From: Cercis canadensis
Lineage: Eukaryota > Streptophyta > Magnoliopsida > Fabales > Fabaceae
Direction: 5' to 3'
NCBI GenBank assembly: GCA_003255065.1
Contig: QAOA01001066.1
Location: 1,593,840 to 1,657,839 of the forward strand
Length of the DNA: 64,000 nt
The position numbers and the translations under genes are program-made. Shown in pieces: positions 1 through 13,299 of the stretch. Under the pieces are notes generated by a model. That model saw only the letters and a program-made list of their open reading frames with translations. It was not told where the DNA came from and searched no databases. Each line of letters begins with the position of its first letter. Positions within the stretch are counted from its first letter, which is position 1.

Positions 1-47
1 ACCAATCTCCACTTTCCTCACATGTGGGTGCCTGCATACTGGTAGCT

Positions 48-53
<6 letters not shown>

Positions 54-108
<55 letters not shown>

Positions 109-110
109 AG
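54..110. repeat. Heptamer tandem repeat (GTAGAAA)n
   Basis: About eight head-to-tail copies of a 7-bp unit GTAGAAA; the last copy carries a T-to-C change (GCAGAAA). It is a simple satellite-type tract with no coding content. Confidence 0.9.
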
Positions 111-268
111 CACTGTCTCTTACTATTTATGACAACAAAAAAAAGATAGCTGGATTCCCTCGTCGTACGACACAACACAGCAAACCAATACGAGAACCCC
201 AGGTCATGGTAATCGATAATGAATGCCTACTCTCTTTAAACGCAAGCTTTCGGCTTCTAGAATAACGC

Positions 269-284
269 CACGTGCCTACGTGGC
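269..284. promoter_or_regulatory. Paired G-box / ACGTG motifs
   Basis: A perfect CACGTG palindrome (269-274) is followed three bases later by TACGTGGC (277-284). Closely spaced ACGT-core elements are typical of bZIP or bHLH-responsive and ABA-responsive plant promoters. No gene start is visible within the window next to them, so they may belong to a gene left of base 1 read on the minus strand. That assignment is inference. Confidence 0.4.
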
Positions 285-1017
285 CTCTGTAATGGACTTT
301 GAAAACGAGAACAGGGAAAGAACCAACCAAAATCTCATATCAATGTCTCCGCCTCACATGTCTTTGTAGGTACAGTCTTTGAGGTTCGAGTTCAATAATT
401 CCGGCGACGGCTAAGGATATAATGTGGACCCCACTTGCATGCTAGAACTAGGTCTACAAATGGAGCAATCCCAGCCATTGGTTTGGTGTTAGGATCTGAT
501 TGGTTCCCACTTTTGTACGAGCAGGGGAGATGATTGAATGGTGTGGTGTCGATTACTGTGATGGTGGAGCAGCCCCATGTGGTTGGTTGCAAGGTACCAT
601 TATTGATGGCAATTTTGGTGGCAGAGAGATCCACATCCATCCAAATCTTCATATTTGCTACTGTTTGCAGAACCATAAGGAGGCCATGTTTGGGATTCAA
701 AACCTTCCGTGTGTGGCTGAAACCTAATCTAAATGTACCTTCCATCAAAAAAAGCTGCAGCCAAGGTATACTGGTTCTGCCATGTTGCTGTGGTCTTTCT
801 GAATCAAAACATAATTATCATAAGTACCGCTGATTGTGACTGAAATCTCATTGCATGAAACACGAGGATGATAAGTACCACTGACTTTGCTATATTGTCT
901 AGGCCAAAATGAACGGTTAATTTGGCATTTTTGAAACGTATGATAAAAAATTGTCAAAAGAGATATTCTTACAAAATGTTGATGTATACATCTGTTACGT
1001 TACTTTCACTTTTTTTT

Positions 1018-1245
1018 GGATAGAATTTTGGATGAGATTTCATAGAATTTATAGTATAATTTTGATGTTATTATAAAAAAAATTAAAAATTAAATTATTT
1101 AATATATATTATAACACATAATTTTTTATAAAATATAAAAATGATACAATATAAAAAATTATATTAAAAATTAATCTCTCGATATTTTTGTAATGATATA
1201 TACCAAAATTTATTTGGTGAGTTTCATTCAAAATTTCACCCAATT
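1018..1245. mobile_element. Possible foldback MITE
   Basis: An AT-rich stretch whose left edge (GAATTTTGGATGAGATTTCA) is roughly the reverse complement of its right edge (TGAGTTTCATTCAAAATTTC). The interior has no coding potential. The arms are imperfect and I could not define a target-site duplication, so this is a weak call. Confidence 0.3.
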
Positions 1246-1503
1246 AAAATAAGAGTAATATTATCCTCTCTAAAAAGATAAATAGCATAACCCTCACTTA
1301 TAAATAAATAAATAAATATATCTCTTGAAGGTTCGATGCTTTTATCGTTTTTCTAATTTTCTTTTATACGTATGCTAAACTCTGTTTGTAAAGCTATATA
1401 GGTATTAATTTTAACTGCAAAGATTATATCAATGGACCCATTTAATGGCGTATCAATGAAGCGAATATAAGTAAAGTTGAGTTGTACGCGTTTTGCTGAA
1501 CCA

Positions 1504-1885
1504 AAACCTCCTCAAGACTGGATTAAAATCAATTTTGATGCCTGTGTCTCTGGCAAAGGTTCTTAGCAGCAGCTATAGCTAGCAGTCAAATGAGAATAGG
1601 CAGATCTGTTTGTTACTGAAAAACTCTTGAATCCTAGAGGCTGAGGCACTTGCTTTACGTTCAACAGTCCATGCATTAAAAGCTATGCAACTCCAAAATC
1701 TGAATGTTATCATTGAAGTAGACATTGTTGGAAATGCGAATGGCTTAAATAAGGTGAGCACACTTCTTGATCCTTTCCTATTTTGAACGATGTTCAGATC
1801 AAACCTTTCTTCATGTACTCAATGGGTATAGCTGAAAAAAGTTTCTAGGAATTTTAATGTGATAGCTCATAACTTATGGGATATA
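1504..1885 (+). pseudogene. RNase H-like domain remnant (LINE-type)
   Basis: The frame from 1504 reads KPPQDWIKINFDACVSGKG, the usual opening of the plant RNase H-like domain found in non-LTR retrotransposon polyproteins and in small domesticated RNase H proteins (WxKxNxDGA-type start). After a break, EAEALALRSTVHALKAM (about 1638 onward) matches the middle helix containing the conserved ExxAL. A later stretch near 1850 resembles the final N-VAH part. In-frame stops separate the blocks and no reverse transcriptase lies upstream. I read it as a broken 3-prime scrap of a LINE or of a related host RNase H gene. Confidence 0.6.
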
Positions 1886-4800
1886 TATATATACTTTTCG
1901 TAAATGTTATGCTTCTCTAATGAATTCTACACCTCCTCTAGATAAGTAATTGGAGGTTCGTGTTGTAGCTTCCTTTGCTTCTTAATATCAAATATTGGGT
2001 ATTGAGTAGAAAATAAATAAAATAAAGCAAATATAACGTCTAATTTGCAAGGAGACAATATCATCTTTCGGCCTATTCACTTTGAATATGTACCAAGTAC
2101 CAACAGAGTTGGGTCATCTGTTTCGGATAAAATCTTGATATTCCTTAGAAAATAAAATAAAATAATATATATATTAAATTGTGAGTTTAATGTGGATTTA
2201 GTAAAAATTAAATTAGTCTAATTAAATTTAAACTACGCTAAATATAAAGAACATATTTATTTATGTGTGTGCAAAAATCATTGCAATATATATGACATGA
2301 CAGCTTACCCATAATCATCATCTTTGGCTTACTTTACTTCAACATGCTACATCCACATATCACTTTTATATGCTTAGTTCGGTTGTTATTAATTAATAGG
2401 TTCAAGTTCTCGAGTTTGATGCTTTCAACGTGGTCTATGATGGCCATGCACTTCATTGCTCTTTAATTCAAGGTTGCTTTTATGTTAAGATGTGACTTAT
2501 GTCACATTTAAATTAATTTTATATTATTTTAGCTTTAAATTATATTAATTAGTGTCTATTATTCTCAACCTTATCATAAAATACAATTAGGACACACTAA
2601 GGTCTTTGTCAAACATAGCCATTGGAGTCGCCTCCCAATTCTACCTTCCACGCGGCCATCTAAGGGCCTCATATTATAAGTCTATTCAATTTGATTGTTT
2701 AGTCGTTGATATAATGATCATTATACATGGTTGGGTTGATTAGACCCCGCCCTAAATTATGATACATACCCATACTTTGACACTTGGAGTGAACGATTTG
2801 ACATCAAATATCAACATTTGATCATTTTTTGGTCGTTGACCCATGACTCCATTTTGTTTTGCTGCAGGTCTTGTATGACTGCTATTTTTTTTTTTTTCTA
2901 AATCAAATAAAATAATTAAATTATATATGATTCACTACTTGCATGACAAGCAATTTTATTATCAACCATTGATCCTTTTGGCTTGTATACATCGCATACG
3001 ATAGTGGATAGCGATCGAATCTTGTCAATATCATCAATGAATAGCAAATCTGTTTATCATATTGGATGAAATTTTCTTCCCTTGACTTAGTGGATAGCTT
3101 TAATTTATTTCCTTTCTTCAACTAAGTGGAATAACTCCACTTCTTCCCCCTTAACTAACTTAATAATCATGCTCAAATTTACTGTTACTTTTTTTTTTTT
3201 AATTGAAGGTAGTAACAAAAGTAGTTATGCCTCTTTTTTTTTTTTCAATAAATTCTATCTCACTTTGTTCTTAATGAATTTTGAATATGAAACTTTTAAT
3301 GATATATAAAATGTTCAACTATTATTGTATATCTACTTGAAAAACTTCTATAATAGTGGTTTTGATTCTATATCTGGATAAGTGGGCATTAGATATGTTT
3401 TCCTTTCTCAAGAAATTCAGAAAACCAACATATGTTGTAAATTGACTTTTGTAGATATTTAATTCTTTTAGCCCAATACATTTTGGCATATTTCACCAAA
3501 TTTTCAGATTGGATATTCTCATCATATTCTTTAACCCTCATCTATAAATAGTTATTAGCAATAGGTATATAAATTTTTGTTTTCCTTAACATTTATTATA
3601 CTATTTAGCTCAAATCGTGCTAATTTAAGTTTTAGAGTTCAGGTATCACTACCTAACTCTTAGTTCACTTGTTATTGTATAGTTATTACACTCTAAGTCT
3701 GATCTCATCTATTTATCAAACCTTCCGCTCATATCACACATTGTCAATTTTCCATCATCAAATTGGAATTTTCATGCTTGTAGATGTCAAAGCCACTCAT
3801 CAGATGGTCTCTTTCAATAATACTAGTAGCTAGAAGGAAAGTGTGATTAGTCCAATTATTAATTAAAATGCCCATGTCCATGATCCATCTATGACGAAAA
3901 GCTGGATGCTATCTGTAAGATAAAGACATCGATTATGTCCCTAATTATAACTCCATTTATTTAAGGGAACAAAACAAAATATCGCACATAACAATAGGGA
4001 TTATCTACAGTTTATTGGTTTGCCATATTTAGATACAACACGTGCCTCCCTCCATAATTTGAGCATTAACCGCCAACGAGAGTTTGACACCTTTATAAAG
4101 CAAGTTGAAATAGAACCCCCCCGACAGAATTTCTGAGATCTGGATTAGTGGGCATTAGGTATGTTATCCTATTCTCAATGCTCCAAGATAATTTTATCTT
4201 TGGCCGTAAGTGCCATGTGTTGGTTTGGGGACCAACTACACTGTGCAAGGGCATTTATCCTAGGTTTCAACGTCAACCAGAGTTCTACTTACTATTTAGA
4301 GAAATATTTATTGCACGCTTGTTTATGAACACGCTTGTTTATGAACACACTTGCATTTGGATATGGTCATGTCACTTGAGTCATATTACTCAGATTTAAG
4401 CTGTTTATTTCATTAAAACTCATCTCAACTATTAAAACACATTAACATTTAATGATTGAGATGATATTTAATAGAATAGACAGTTTAGATCTGAGCAACA
4501 TGACTTAAGTGATATGACTGAATCCAAATCCCACTTTCTAAATCCCTAACTTGCACTGTTAATTTAATATATATAAAAGAAAATTTAAAAAGATTTTAAT
4601 ATTGAAAGAAGATATGTGAGATGAAGTGTAAATGTAGTGCGCAAAAAGGACTTATCGCTTGGTTACTATGGGGCTAGCCTTACTTAGAGCTAAATAGAAT
4701 TTTGAGAAATAATATTTTCGTAAACTAATTATATACTGCATCAAGAAAAAAATATTTATATTCGAATTATGTATGTGACAATTTATTTTGTTTAAAAATA

Positions 4801-5387
4801 AAAATCATAAACTATTTCAATTTATTTTAATTCTTATTTTAACATATATAATAATTGTAAAAACTTTGTTAAAATGGAAAAAATAAATTGTTTACATTTT
4901 GATAAAGTATATGGATGTATATGATAATCTATAAATTTTTTAAAATGTACTCTGATTCTCTTAATAGAAATTATCAAAGTAAACTTTATCCTCTAAAATC
5001 TGTATCCATCATTAATAAGCAACAAAAGTGATGTAACTATCTTATTCTTTTACCTATTGTGACTATTGTCTATATATAGTCTGTAATTCATTGAAGAAGG
5101 CTTACATTTTGTATGATTTTGAAAAATGACAAGATTTAAGCAAACATCTTATTGTGCTCTCATTAGAAGTTTAATGATTAAATTTAACTAGGAGTAGGTG
5201 GGATAGAATATAAGAGAATATAAATTATATTTCTCAGTTTTTTTGTCTTAAACTAGCTGTTAATTAAAATTTGGAATTATCAAGACTAAAAAAAGGATTT
5301 TGGTTATATTTTATGCTTTCGAGGTCCTACAATACTAAAGAGCTGATGGGTTTTTAACTAGCACAGAAAGTCTATTGGACCTCATTG

Positions 5388-5846
5388 GCCCAAAATGCGA
5401 GAAAGATAAACTTGGGCTTGTATGAGTGTAATTGGGCTCTGATCTCAGTTCATCCTGGGCTAGTACCCGCTATTAACGGGATCATGACGACATCAACATC
5501 TCCCGGTAGTGCCACGTGTTAATCCACCTCATCCTTACCTTATTAGCTACACCTCCCAAGGAGGGCACAAAATTCAATAGCACCACGCCCTTATCCGCAC
5601 ACTTGATCATCTTACGCACATAAAGCCATGCACAATAAGGCCCATAACGATAACGCTCTATGTAGCTATCCGAATTATAATTTCACCATTTATTGCCAAT
5701 TTCTTTTTTCTCTTCAGGCCACACCCCAATTTCATTTTCGTTATTGCTCAATTTAAAAAAATTAAGTCAAAATCACAGAGAAGGAAAAACAAAAAAAAAA
5801 ATACAACGTGTCCATCCCACTCGCCTCTTCTTGCATTCTATATAAT
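5388..5846 (+). promoter_or_regulatory. Malate synthase promoter region
   Basis: Upstream of the malate synthase ATG there is a TATA-like TCTATATAATT about 100 bp before the start codon, a G-box CCACGTGT near 5512-5519, a second ACGTG near 5805, and several TGGGCT/GGCCCA (site II-type) motifs between 5388 and 5462. The motifs are seen directly; their use is inferred. Confidence 0.45.
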
Positions 5847-5945
5847 TCCACCTAGCCTTGGCTCAAAAGTCACATTTATTTCATATTTGCCCAGAGAAAA
5901 TCATACAAGGGGAATAGCATTGTAGGAAAGAGCAAGCTAGCAAAA

Positions 5946-8218
5946 ATGTTGGGCACTGGAACCTATATCTATCCGACAGCAGCACCCAAAGAGATTGGTT
6001 CCTACTATGATGTCCCAGAAGGAGTGGACATTCGAGGAAGATACGATGAAGAATTCGCCAAAATTCTTACCAAAGATGCTCTCAAGTTCGTTGCTGACTT
6101 GCAGCGTGAGTTCAGGAACCATATCAAATACGCATTGGAGTGCAGAAGAGAAGCAAAGAGAAAGTACAATGAGGGTGCCCTGCCAGGGTTTGATCCCGCC
6201 ACTAGGTACATTAGAGAAGGCGAATGGGTGTGTGCACCTGTTCCACCCGCTGTTGTTGATAGGAAGGTGGAGATTACAGGTCCTGTGGAGCGAAAGATGA
6301 TCATCAATGCTCTCAATTCTGGAGCTAAAGTCTTTATGGTTAGTGTTACTTAACATGATCTTTATGTTACATTAGTTTTAGATTCTCAAATGTTTAATAA
6401 AAGGTCGATTAGTTCTAGGAGCAAAACTCTGATCAAAGCTCTTGCTGTTTTTGATTTTTTTTTAGGCTGATTTTGAAGATGCACTATCACCCAGCTGGGA
6501 GAATCTTATGAGGGGCCAAGTTAACTTGAAGGATGCTGTAAATGGGACTATAAGCTTCCATGACAAAGCCAGGAACAGGGTTTACAAACTTAATGATCAG
6601 ACAGCAAAGCTTTTTGTCCGTCCAAGAGGTTGGCATCTACCTGAGGCTCATATTTTAATTGATGGTGAACCTGCAACTGGTTGCCTTGTTGATTTTGGCC
6701 TCTATTTCTACCACAATTATGCAACATTCCGGCGAACCCAAGGTTCAGGGTTTGGCCCTTTCTTCTATCTTCCTAAAATGGAGCATTCAAGGTAAAGCAA
6801 CCATAAGAGCTACTAAAGCATATGGCTTGGCATGCATGGTTAGAAATTGGTTTATATATACTAAGAGGCTGTTTGTGATTTCGCAGGGAAGCTAAGATGT
6901 GGAACAGCGTATTTGAGAGGGCAGAGAAGATGGCAGGCATAGAAAGAGGAAGCATCAGAGGCACTGTTCTCATTGAAACACTTCCAGCGGTGTTTCAAAT
7001 GGATGAAATTCTGTATGAGCTGAGGGACCATACGGTGGGTCTCAACTGTGGACGATGGGATTACATTTTCAGTTATGTTAAGACGTTCCAGGGTCACCCA
7101 GATCGCCTGCTACCAGACAGGGTTCAGGTTGGGATGACCCAACACTTCATGAAGAGTTACTCTGATCTTCTCATCAGGACTTGTCATAGGCGTGGTGTAC
7201 ATGCCATGGGAGGCATGGTACGTATTTTACTAGTTTCCTTTTTAACTGATATAGACATTTTTATGTAGCCAGAAGCGCTTCTAACTTCTTTAATAATAAG
7301 AAAGGGCATAGAATCTTGGGTGGAAAAAATTGAAAATGGTAAAATAATCACAAGACATGAACATATAACTGGCTGGAAAACTGTCAAGATAAATTGGGGA
7401 AAATTGACCATGAAACAGATTATGAGAATTTATGCTCAATAGGGAAAATCAGAGAAAGACAATTCAGGACCATTCATATCATGATTGAATGTCACAATGG
7501 TGTGATTGTTTTGGCGTTTGGTATAACAAAGGTGTCTGTCTGATTTCAATTTCTTCAACAGGCAGCACAGATTCCAATTAGAGATGACCCAGTGGCTAAT
7601 GAGGCAGCCGTGGAACTAGTGAGGAAGGACAAGCTAAGAGAAGTTAAGGCAGGGCATGATGGAACTTGGGCAGCACACCCTGGTCTGATTCCAGCCTGCA
7701 TGGAGGTCTTCAACAACAACATGGGCAACGCTCCTAATCAGATAAAAACCATGAAACGTGATGATGCAGCAAACTTAACTGAGGATGACCTCTTGCAAAG
7801 ACCCAGAGGAGTTCGTACAATGGAAGGTCTCCGCCTAAATACTCGTGTGGGTATTCAGTATGTGGCAGCATGGCTCACAGGAAGTGGTTCAGTGCCTCTT
7901 TACAACCTCATGGAAGATGCTGCCACTGCTGAAATTAGCAGGGTGCAAAACTGGCAGTGGCTCAAGTATGGAGTTGAATTGGATGGGGATGGACTTGGAG
8001 TTAAAGTGAACAATGAACTTTTTGGTAGAGTAGTTGAAGAGGAGATGGCTAGGATTGAGAGAGAGGTGGGCAAAGAAAAGTTCAAGAAGGGAATGTACAA
8101 GAAGGCTTGCAAGATTTTCACCCGGCAATGCACAGCCCCGACACTAGATGATTTTCTTACTTTGGATGCTTATAATTATATAGTCATACATCATCCTAAG
8201 GGATCTTCCAAGCTTTGA
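5946..8218 (+). CDS. MLS: Malate synthase, glyoxysomal
   Basis: Condenses acetyl-CoA with glyoxylate to malate, the second specific step of the glyoxylate cycle, in glyoxysomes/peroxisomes of germinating or senescing tissue. Four exons with GT-AG junctions: 5946-6338, 6466-6791, 6887-7217, 7562-8218; these total 1707 nt and give 568 aa, the normal plant length. The family signature RDH..GLN.G.WDYIF lies at residues about 286-301, and the C-terminus is SKL, a type 1 peroxisomal targeting signal. From memory, nearly the whole protein aligns with cucumber malate synthase; the N-terminal 15 residues are the divergent part. Start chosen at the first ATG after a TATA-like box, in frame with the conserved [18 protein letters not shown] block. 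It converges on the aminopeptidase gene. It looks intact. Confidence 0.97.
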
Positions 8219-9308
8219 ATTGGTTCGTTATGGCTTATAGTTGTTGTTTGGATTGTGTATATCGTGTAACCACCGTCACCCTTCGCTTATCAAATCATGG
8301 TAGTTCCCACTTCCCAATAAGGTTTAATTGTAGCTATTTTGAATGATAGGCGTATTACATGATATGTAATAAGTAATGTTATAAGCGTAAGTTTTATACA
8401 CAATCATTTTATAAACTGTATTGTTTGTCATGATTTGAGTTCAAATAACACTACTAAATTTTTTCTCTATCTAATTCAAAGACAATTTATGTAATGGTTA
8501 TGCATAATCTTTGTGTACTTATCATTTCTCTTATATAACATTAGCTATAAAAGCATATCAGAAGAATATCTAATTTTTAGCTGTAAAAGTTCTTTACGAT
8601 GTGTTAAGAGTGGTCATTTATAGAATTCTACTCCGCTAGCAAAACAACTAAACAACAATAATAATAATAATGAATTAGATAGGAAAAACAACACTTTTAA
8701 AGTTGATTCTCATTATTTGAAATCTAGCTGCCTATTTTATTTGTACATTTCCAACTTAGTAAAGCCAGATTTTGGGGGGTCAAGTTATTCAGTTAGCTAG
8801 GTTCTTATGCAGAGTTGTATATTACTTAACAATATCCGAATTATCTGAATCATTTAAATTCCTATAGACTCTGTTAATTTTCTTTTTATACGGCTCAAAT
8901 TTTGCATGCCCTTTTACAATGGGGATGCAAGTAGACTCCCAACCAAGCCTTTTGCTTATGGAGGATCCAATGCACAACTTTTAGCAGTTTCAGATAATGA
9001 CAGTACTAAATTCTGCACTTTTCAACTTCACATAACTAGAAAAGAAAATGTCTGGTTGTATCAGTACTGAAGTAGATTCCGGTGTCATCTAAATACGTTA
9101 GTGTTACAAGTATGAGCTACCGCGTCCCAACTCCCAAGCCATTTAAGTGTAGCAAGCACATTGAGACTCGGCCACTTCTGTTGCACTCATCGAGTCTAAT
9201 TTTATTGAAAACTTTGTTATCCATACATCAGCATTATTTTGATAAGGCAACTCCTTCAGAAAAAGCATCTAGACCAAACTAGACGTCAAATTACACAGAA
9301 GATCGAAC
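8219..9308. other. Convergent intergenic spacer
   Basis: 3-prime flanks of malate synthase (+) and aspartyl aminopeptidase (-). AT-rich. I see no further gene, repeat or RNA in it. Confidence 0.6.
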
Positions 9309-12300
9309 CTATACATCCACAACAATTTTTGCATCAAGATGAGAGAACTCTTGGAAGAAAGCCTTGAAATGCTGATATGAATGCTCCACATCATCAACAG
9401 CGCACATTTCTCTTATGCTATGCATTGACAGTTGCGGTGCACCCACGTCTACAGTACGAATTCCCACACCACTTGCAAGGATGGGACCGATGGTTGAACC
9501 ACAAGGCATGTCATTGCGCACCACAAAGTCCTACATGAAGATAATTTATCATAATTTCTTCTAACCATACCAGTCTGATACCTAAGTATTATTTCAAATA
9601 ATTCTATTGTCAAACAGGTTTGTTTATCTTTCTGACTTGAAATAACATAAATACTGAAATTAAAAATTTGTTTCCACTTAAAATCATATATTCCTCTTGC
9701 GGAGCAATCTCTTCCTATTAGAAATAAAATAAGAGATTGAATTTATGACTAAACTGACCTGAACGGGAAGCTTATGCCGCAATGCTATCTCCCTGAATAT
9801 GAAGGAAGTGACTGCATTGGTAGCATAGCGTTGATTTGCATTGTGTTTAATGACGAGTCCTCCGTGTAGTTTGGGCTGGTGGTTATCCTCATGTTTGTCC
9901 TAGGAGGAATTCCATCTCAGTACGAAGCAATAATTTTTATAATCAACAACTTCAAACCACAAATACATTAGATGGCATACCGTATAATTGGGGTGTAGTG
10001 CATGTGCCATATCAGCAGATACAAGAAAGCTTCTTTGGATTGCTTTCTCAAGAACCTAGAATGCAGTCACCACAGAAAACTAATTATCTACTGAAAGCAT
10101 AATTAATAGGAAAATGCTTAAGCCACTATTAAACATCTCTGAAGTATTCTTCGATTACATGCAAAGTCTGTAAATTGGTGCTGTAATAAGTTAACTGACA
10201 TAGAGCTGAAATAATCATACTTTCAATCATTACAGTGCAGCCCCTAACAGCTATAATGAAGTGTCATATTATACAACATTACAGTTGCTTAATCACAAAA
10301 AACAATATGAGTAATAGGAGTCATTTCCATAAACTGTAAAGTTTAAGCATAAGAAAAGGAAAAGGATAGAAGAATTTCTACCTTGGATTCTGAGCTGAAG
10401 GAATGTGTAACTCTAGATAAAGCATCCAGCATTACAGGAGAGCCAGCTCCTTGGGCAGAATTGGATCCAACTTCCTCATGATCAAACAAAGCCACCATTC
10501 TAACGCCAGTTTCTTCCTCAAGACTGCTGTCAGAGGCTGAAGCATCTATTAATGCCTGAAATTAAAGCCATGGCTTAAAATTAGTAAATTGACAAGGTAG
10601 TAATATTAAGAAGTTTTGATCAGCTTTCATAAACACAAGTCTCCCTAATTTTACCTAATAAATGAGTAATATCTATACAGTATACACATGCTTTGAAAGT
10701 TGGCTAGAGAAGACAAACTGTAAAAACCTTTAATGAACAAAATGACATGCAGAGGTTGTCAAGCCGCCCTGAAAATATGAATTCCTTTGCAGCTCCGGCT
10801 ACTATACTTGGTTGAGTATCACAAGCTTGCAATTCAAAATCACATATGTCATCTGGTCCACAACCAACCTTGTTTGCAAGCAGCTGGACAAAAGTATAAA
10901 AAGAAAAAAGGTCAGTCACGAACAATTATATCCATAATGATCAAATAACACTGCCAGACCCAACTTAAGGAGTTATAACTACTTGCAACAAATACTATTA
11001 ACACATTTATAACCAAGACATCAGAGTCACTCACCATCCCCTCCTTCCCCCCTCCCCTCCCCCAGCCGCCGAAAAAAAAAAAAAGAATTAGGAAAAAGTT
11101 AATGAAAAAAGAAATGGCAAGGCACCCTCAGTTCCCACGGTTGTTAACCTGTAGTAGAAGAGAATGGTGCTTTGCATTACTACTTCTGGGATTTTCATTT
11201 GACTTCTTTCCGTCATTCTGGGTTCCACTTTCAACTGAACCATTTCCAGCAACCACTTTATTGAGCTCTGCCTGCAAGAGAAACCCCATTAGATATTTAA
11301 AAGCTAAATCAAGCAAGGAGAAAGAATACTTTACATCTGAACAAGCAACATTTGTGTAAGCTTTACATATTCCTTTTCATTAACTATACACCAGTATCAA
11401 CACATACTTGCACGAAAATATTGAGTTAAATACAAAGATGATATTAACTAACCACTAAATATTATAAGTTTATATAACCTGTTGTGGAGAAAAATAATTC
11501 TTACACAATAATAATTAAAAGGAAAAGAGCAAAAAACACATTCCATCTCTGACTTCATGCACCAAACCCAGACATTTCACAATCGTAATTACCCTCTCTA
11601 GTTATTATTTTTGAAAAATAAGAATATAACAAAACTACAAGCAATTAATAACACTCAAAGAGCATAAATAACTTCAATTCCAGGGTTACCTTTACAGATG
11701 TTGCCAAGACAGGAAGAAGATGACTCTGCGTGTTTGGTTTAAATCCATCATTACCCCTGTTCATATGTCATAATATATTTTCATGCAAAGGAGGGAGACA
11801 ATGATCAAGCAAGCAAACATGTAAGATGCATCTCAACAGATGGAAAAAAAACCTGTCTAAGTGAATTGCCAAAGTTGGGATCCTCATTATTGATTCCTCA
11901 ATTCTAACAAGTCGATGCAAGTATGAAACAGAACCTTCTTTTTCTTCTCTTACTATGACCCTCCCAGCAACAGTTAAATCTCGATCGAACCATGTATGCC
12001 ACAAGCCACCTCCATATGTTTGGACACCAACCTCCAAATATCCATGTTTAACCACCTGCCCAAACAACCGACATCAAAGACAACCAACAATTTTCCCACT
12101 AGACATCTATTACATAGCTCAGACATGTACTAATTGTCTAATTCAATTAATCCAAAATTACCTTGGAAACAGGCTTCAGTTTCAGACAAGGGCTATCAGT
12201 ATGAGCACCAACTATGTGGAATCCATTTCCCCCAACGTATCTAAGCAAAAAATTGAGAGCAATGAATGAATAGATAGGACTACGCACTGTGAAGTCGTGG

Positions 12301-13299
12301 TATTTACAGTAACGCTATCATTAAACATTCTCTTATAATTGCTAAATCTTTCTAAGTAGATAAAACAGAGTTACGAAACAACGAAAATTTGAGATTTTGT
12401 GGCTTTGTGCACTTTCTGATCTTGTGCAGAAGGAAATAGAAGATTCAACAGAATGGATGCATTATAATGCGAAAATATTTGAATCCAAACCAGTCTAAGT
12501 ATAGTGACATAATGATAAAAAACAATTAAATTAAAAAAATTTATTCCATATTCTTTTCCATTTCATTTGCAAGAAAACAGAGTATAGATAACTGCGAACA
12601 AATGAATGAGTGCAACCAGCTAAGCAAGAAGTCGAGTGATTTATTCCATATACTTGAATTGTACCTTTTACCGATAGCAAATACGACAATAGTTGAGTGA
12701 TTTCTCGTGAAAAAGTATTTATTGCCTGCTTGTAATTTCCAGTCTTCTCTCTCGGAAATTTGCTCATAGCCAGCGCTTCGTAACCGTTTCTTTGCCTCAT
12801 CTGAAACAAAAACACGTGCGGAACATAAATAGAGGCCAATATTTCCAGCTTAATGTGAATTCACAAAAGAGAAAACCTTTTTCATAAGTATAGAAAATAA
12901 ATACTAAAGAAGAAAACCCTAACCTCTATTTTCATTTCCAATATACTGATTTTGGGAAGATGAAAAATTAAAAAGAAATCATAAATAAAGGCCAATATTC
13001 CCATCCGTATGTGGATTCTATACTAGAAGAGGAACAGAAAAGGGGGCCGAACCTTCTCGGTTCGGAAAGCGGAAGGGTATTCAAGAGGCATTTCAGTCCC
13101 AATGCAAACGTGTAATGAGAAGTAGGAGGGAAACTCGATGATTCCTCAAGTCGTGCAGAAATTTATCGAGAAACAAATGTAAAAGGATAGAAAAATGAGG
13201 GAGAAAAGAGAGTTTACCAACGGCGTGGAAAGCAGTTGGAGAAGCATTCAAGAAGCTGATCAGATCAGAAACGACAGAGCAGGTTTCTTCCTTAGCCAT
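9309..13299 (-). CDS. Aspartyl aminopeptidase (peptidase M18)
   Basis: Removes N-terminal acidic residues (Asp/Glu) from peptides; a di-zinc enzyme forming large oligomers, probably cytosolic since no targeting peptide is visible. Eleven exons on the minus strand: 13218-13299, 12665-12800, 12162-12240, 11853-12055, 11690-11756, 11149-11271, 10728-10883, 10382-10555, 9981-10055, 9759-9899, 9309-9530. They sum to 1458 nt, 485 aa, close to plant relatives. Metal and catalytic residues are visible: His86 in GAHTDSP, the Glu309-Glu310 pair in FDHEEVGS, Asp355 in SADMAH, and His449 in SMHSIREM. The insert before exon 7 (residues about 230-264, rich in Asn and Ser) is a variable loop. The ATG at 13299 precedes the conserved [15 protein letters not shown] opening. 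A TGGGCC site II motif lies about 175 bp upstream. A decayed copy of exon 1 lies 4.6 kb away, upstream of the next gene. Confidence 0.95.

Larger units (their letters stand above)
330..5400. other. Gene-poor AT-rich spacer
   Basis: No supported gene. Overlapping open frames on both strands between about 390 and 830 cover the least AT-rich part, but I recognise no family and see no convincing splice structure. The rest is AT-rich with homopolymer runs. A roughly 40-bp sequence near 3375-3415 recurs, diverged, near 4140-4185. The only decayed coding sequence I can name is the RNase H-like remnant listed separately. Confidence 0.6.

Noticed and set aside
5937-6356. 139-codon antisense open frame over malate synthase exon 1
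   Set aside because: Mirror of a strongly conserved exon on the other strand; no family match.
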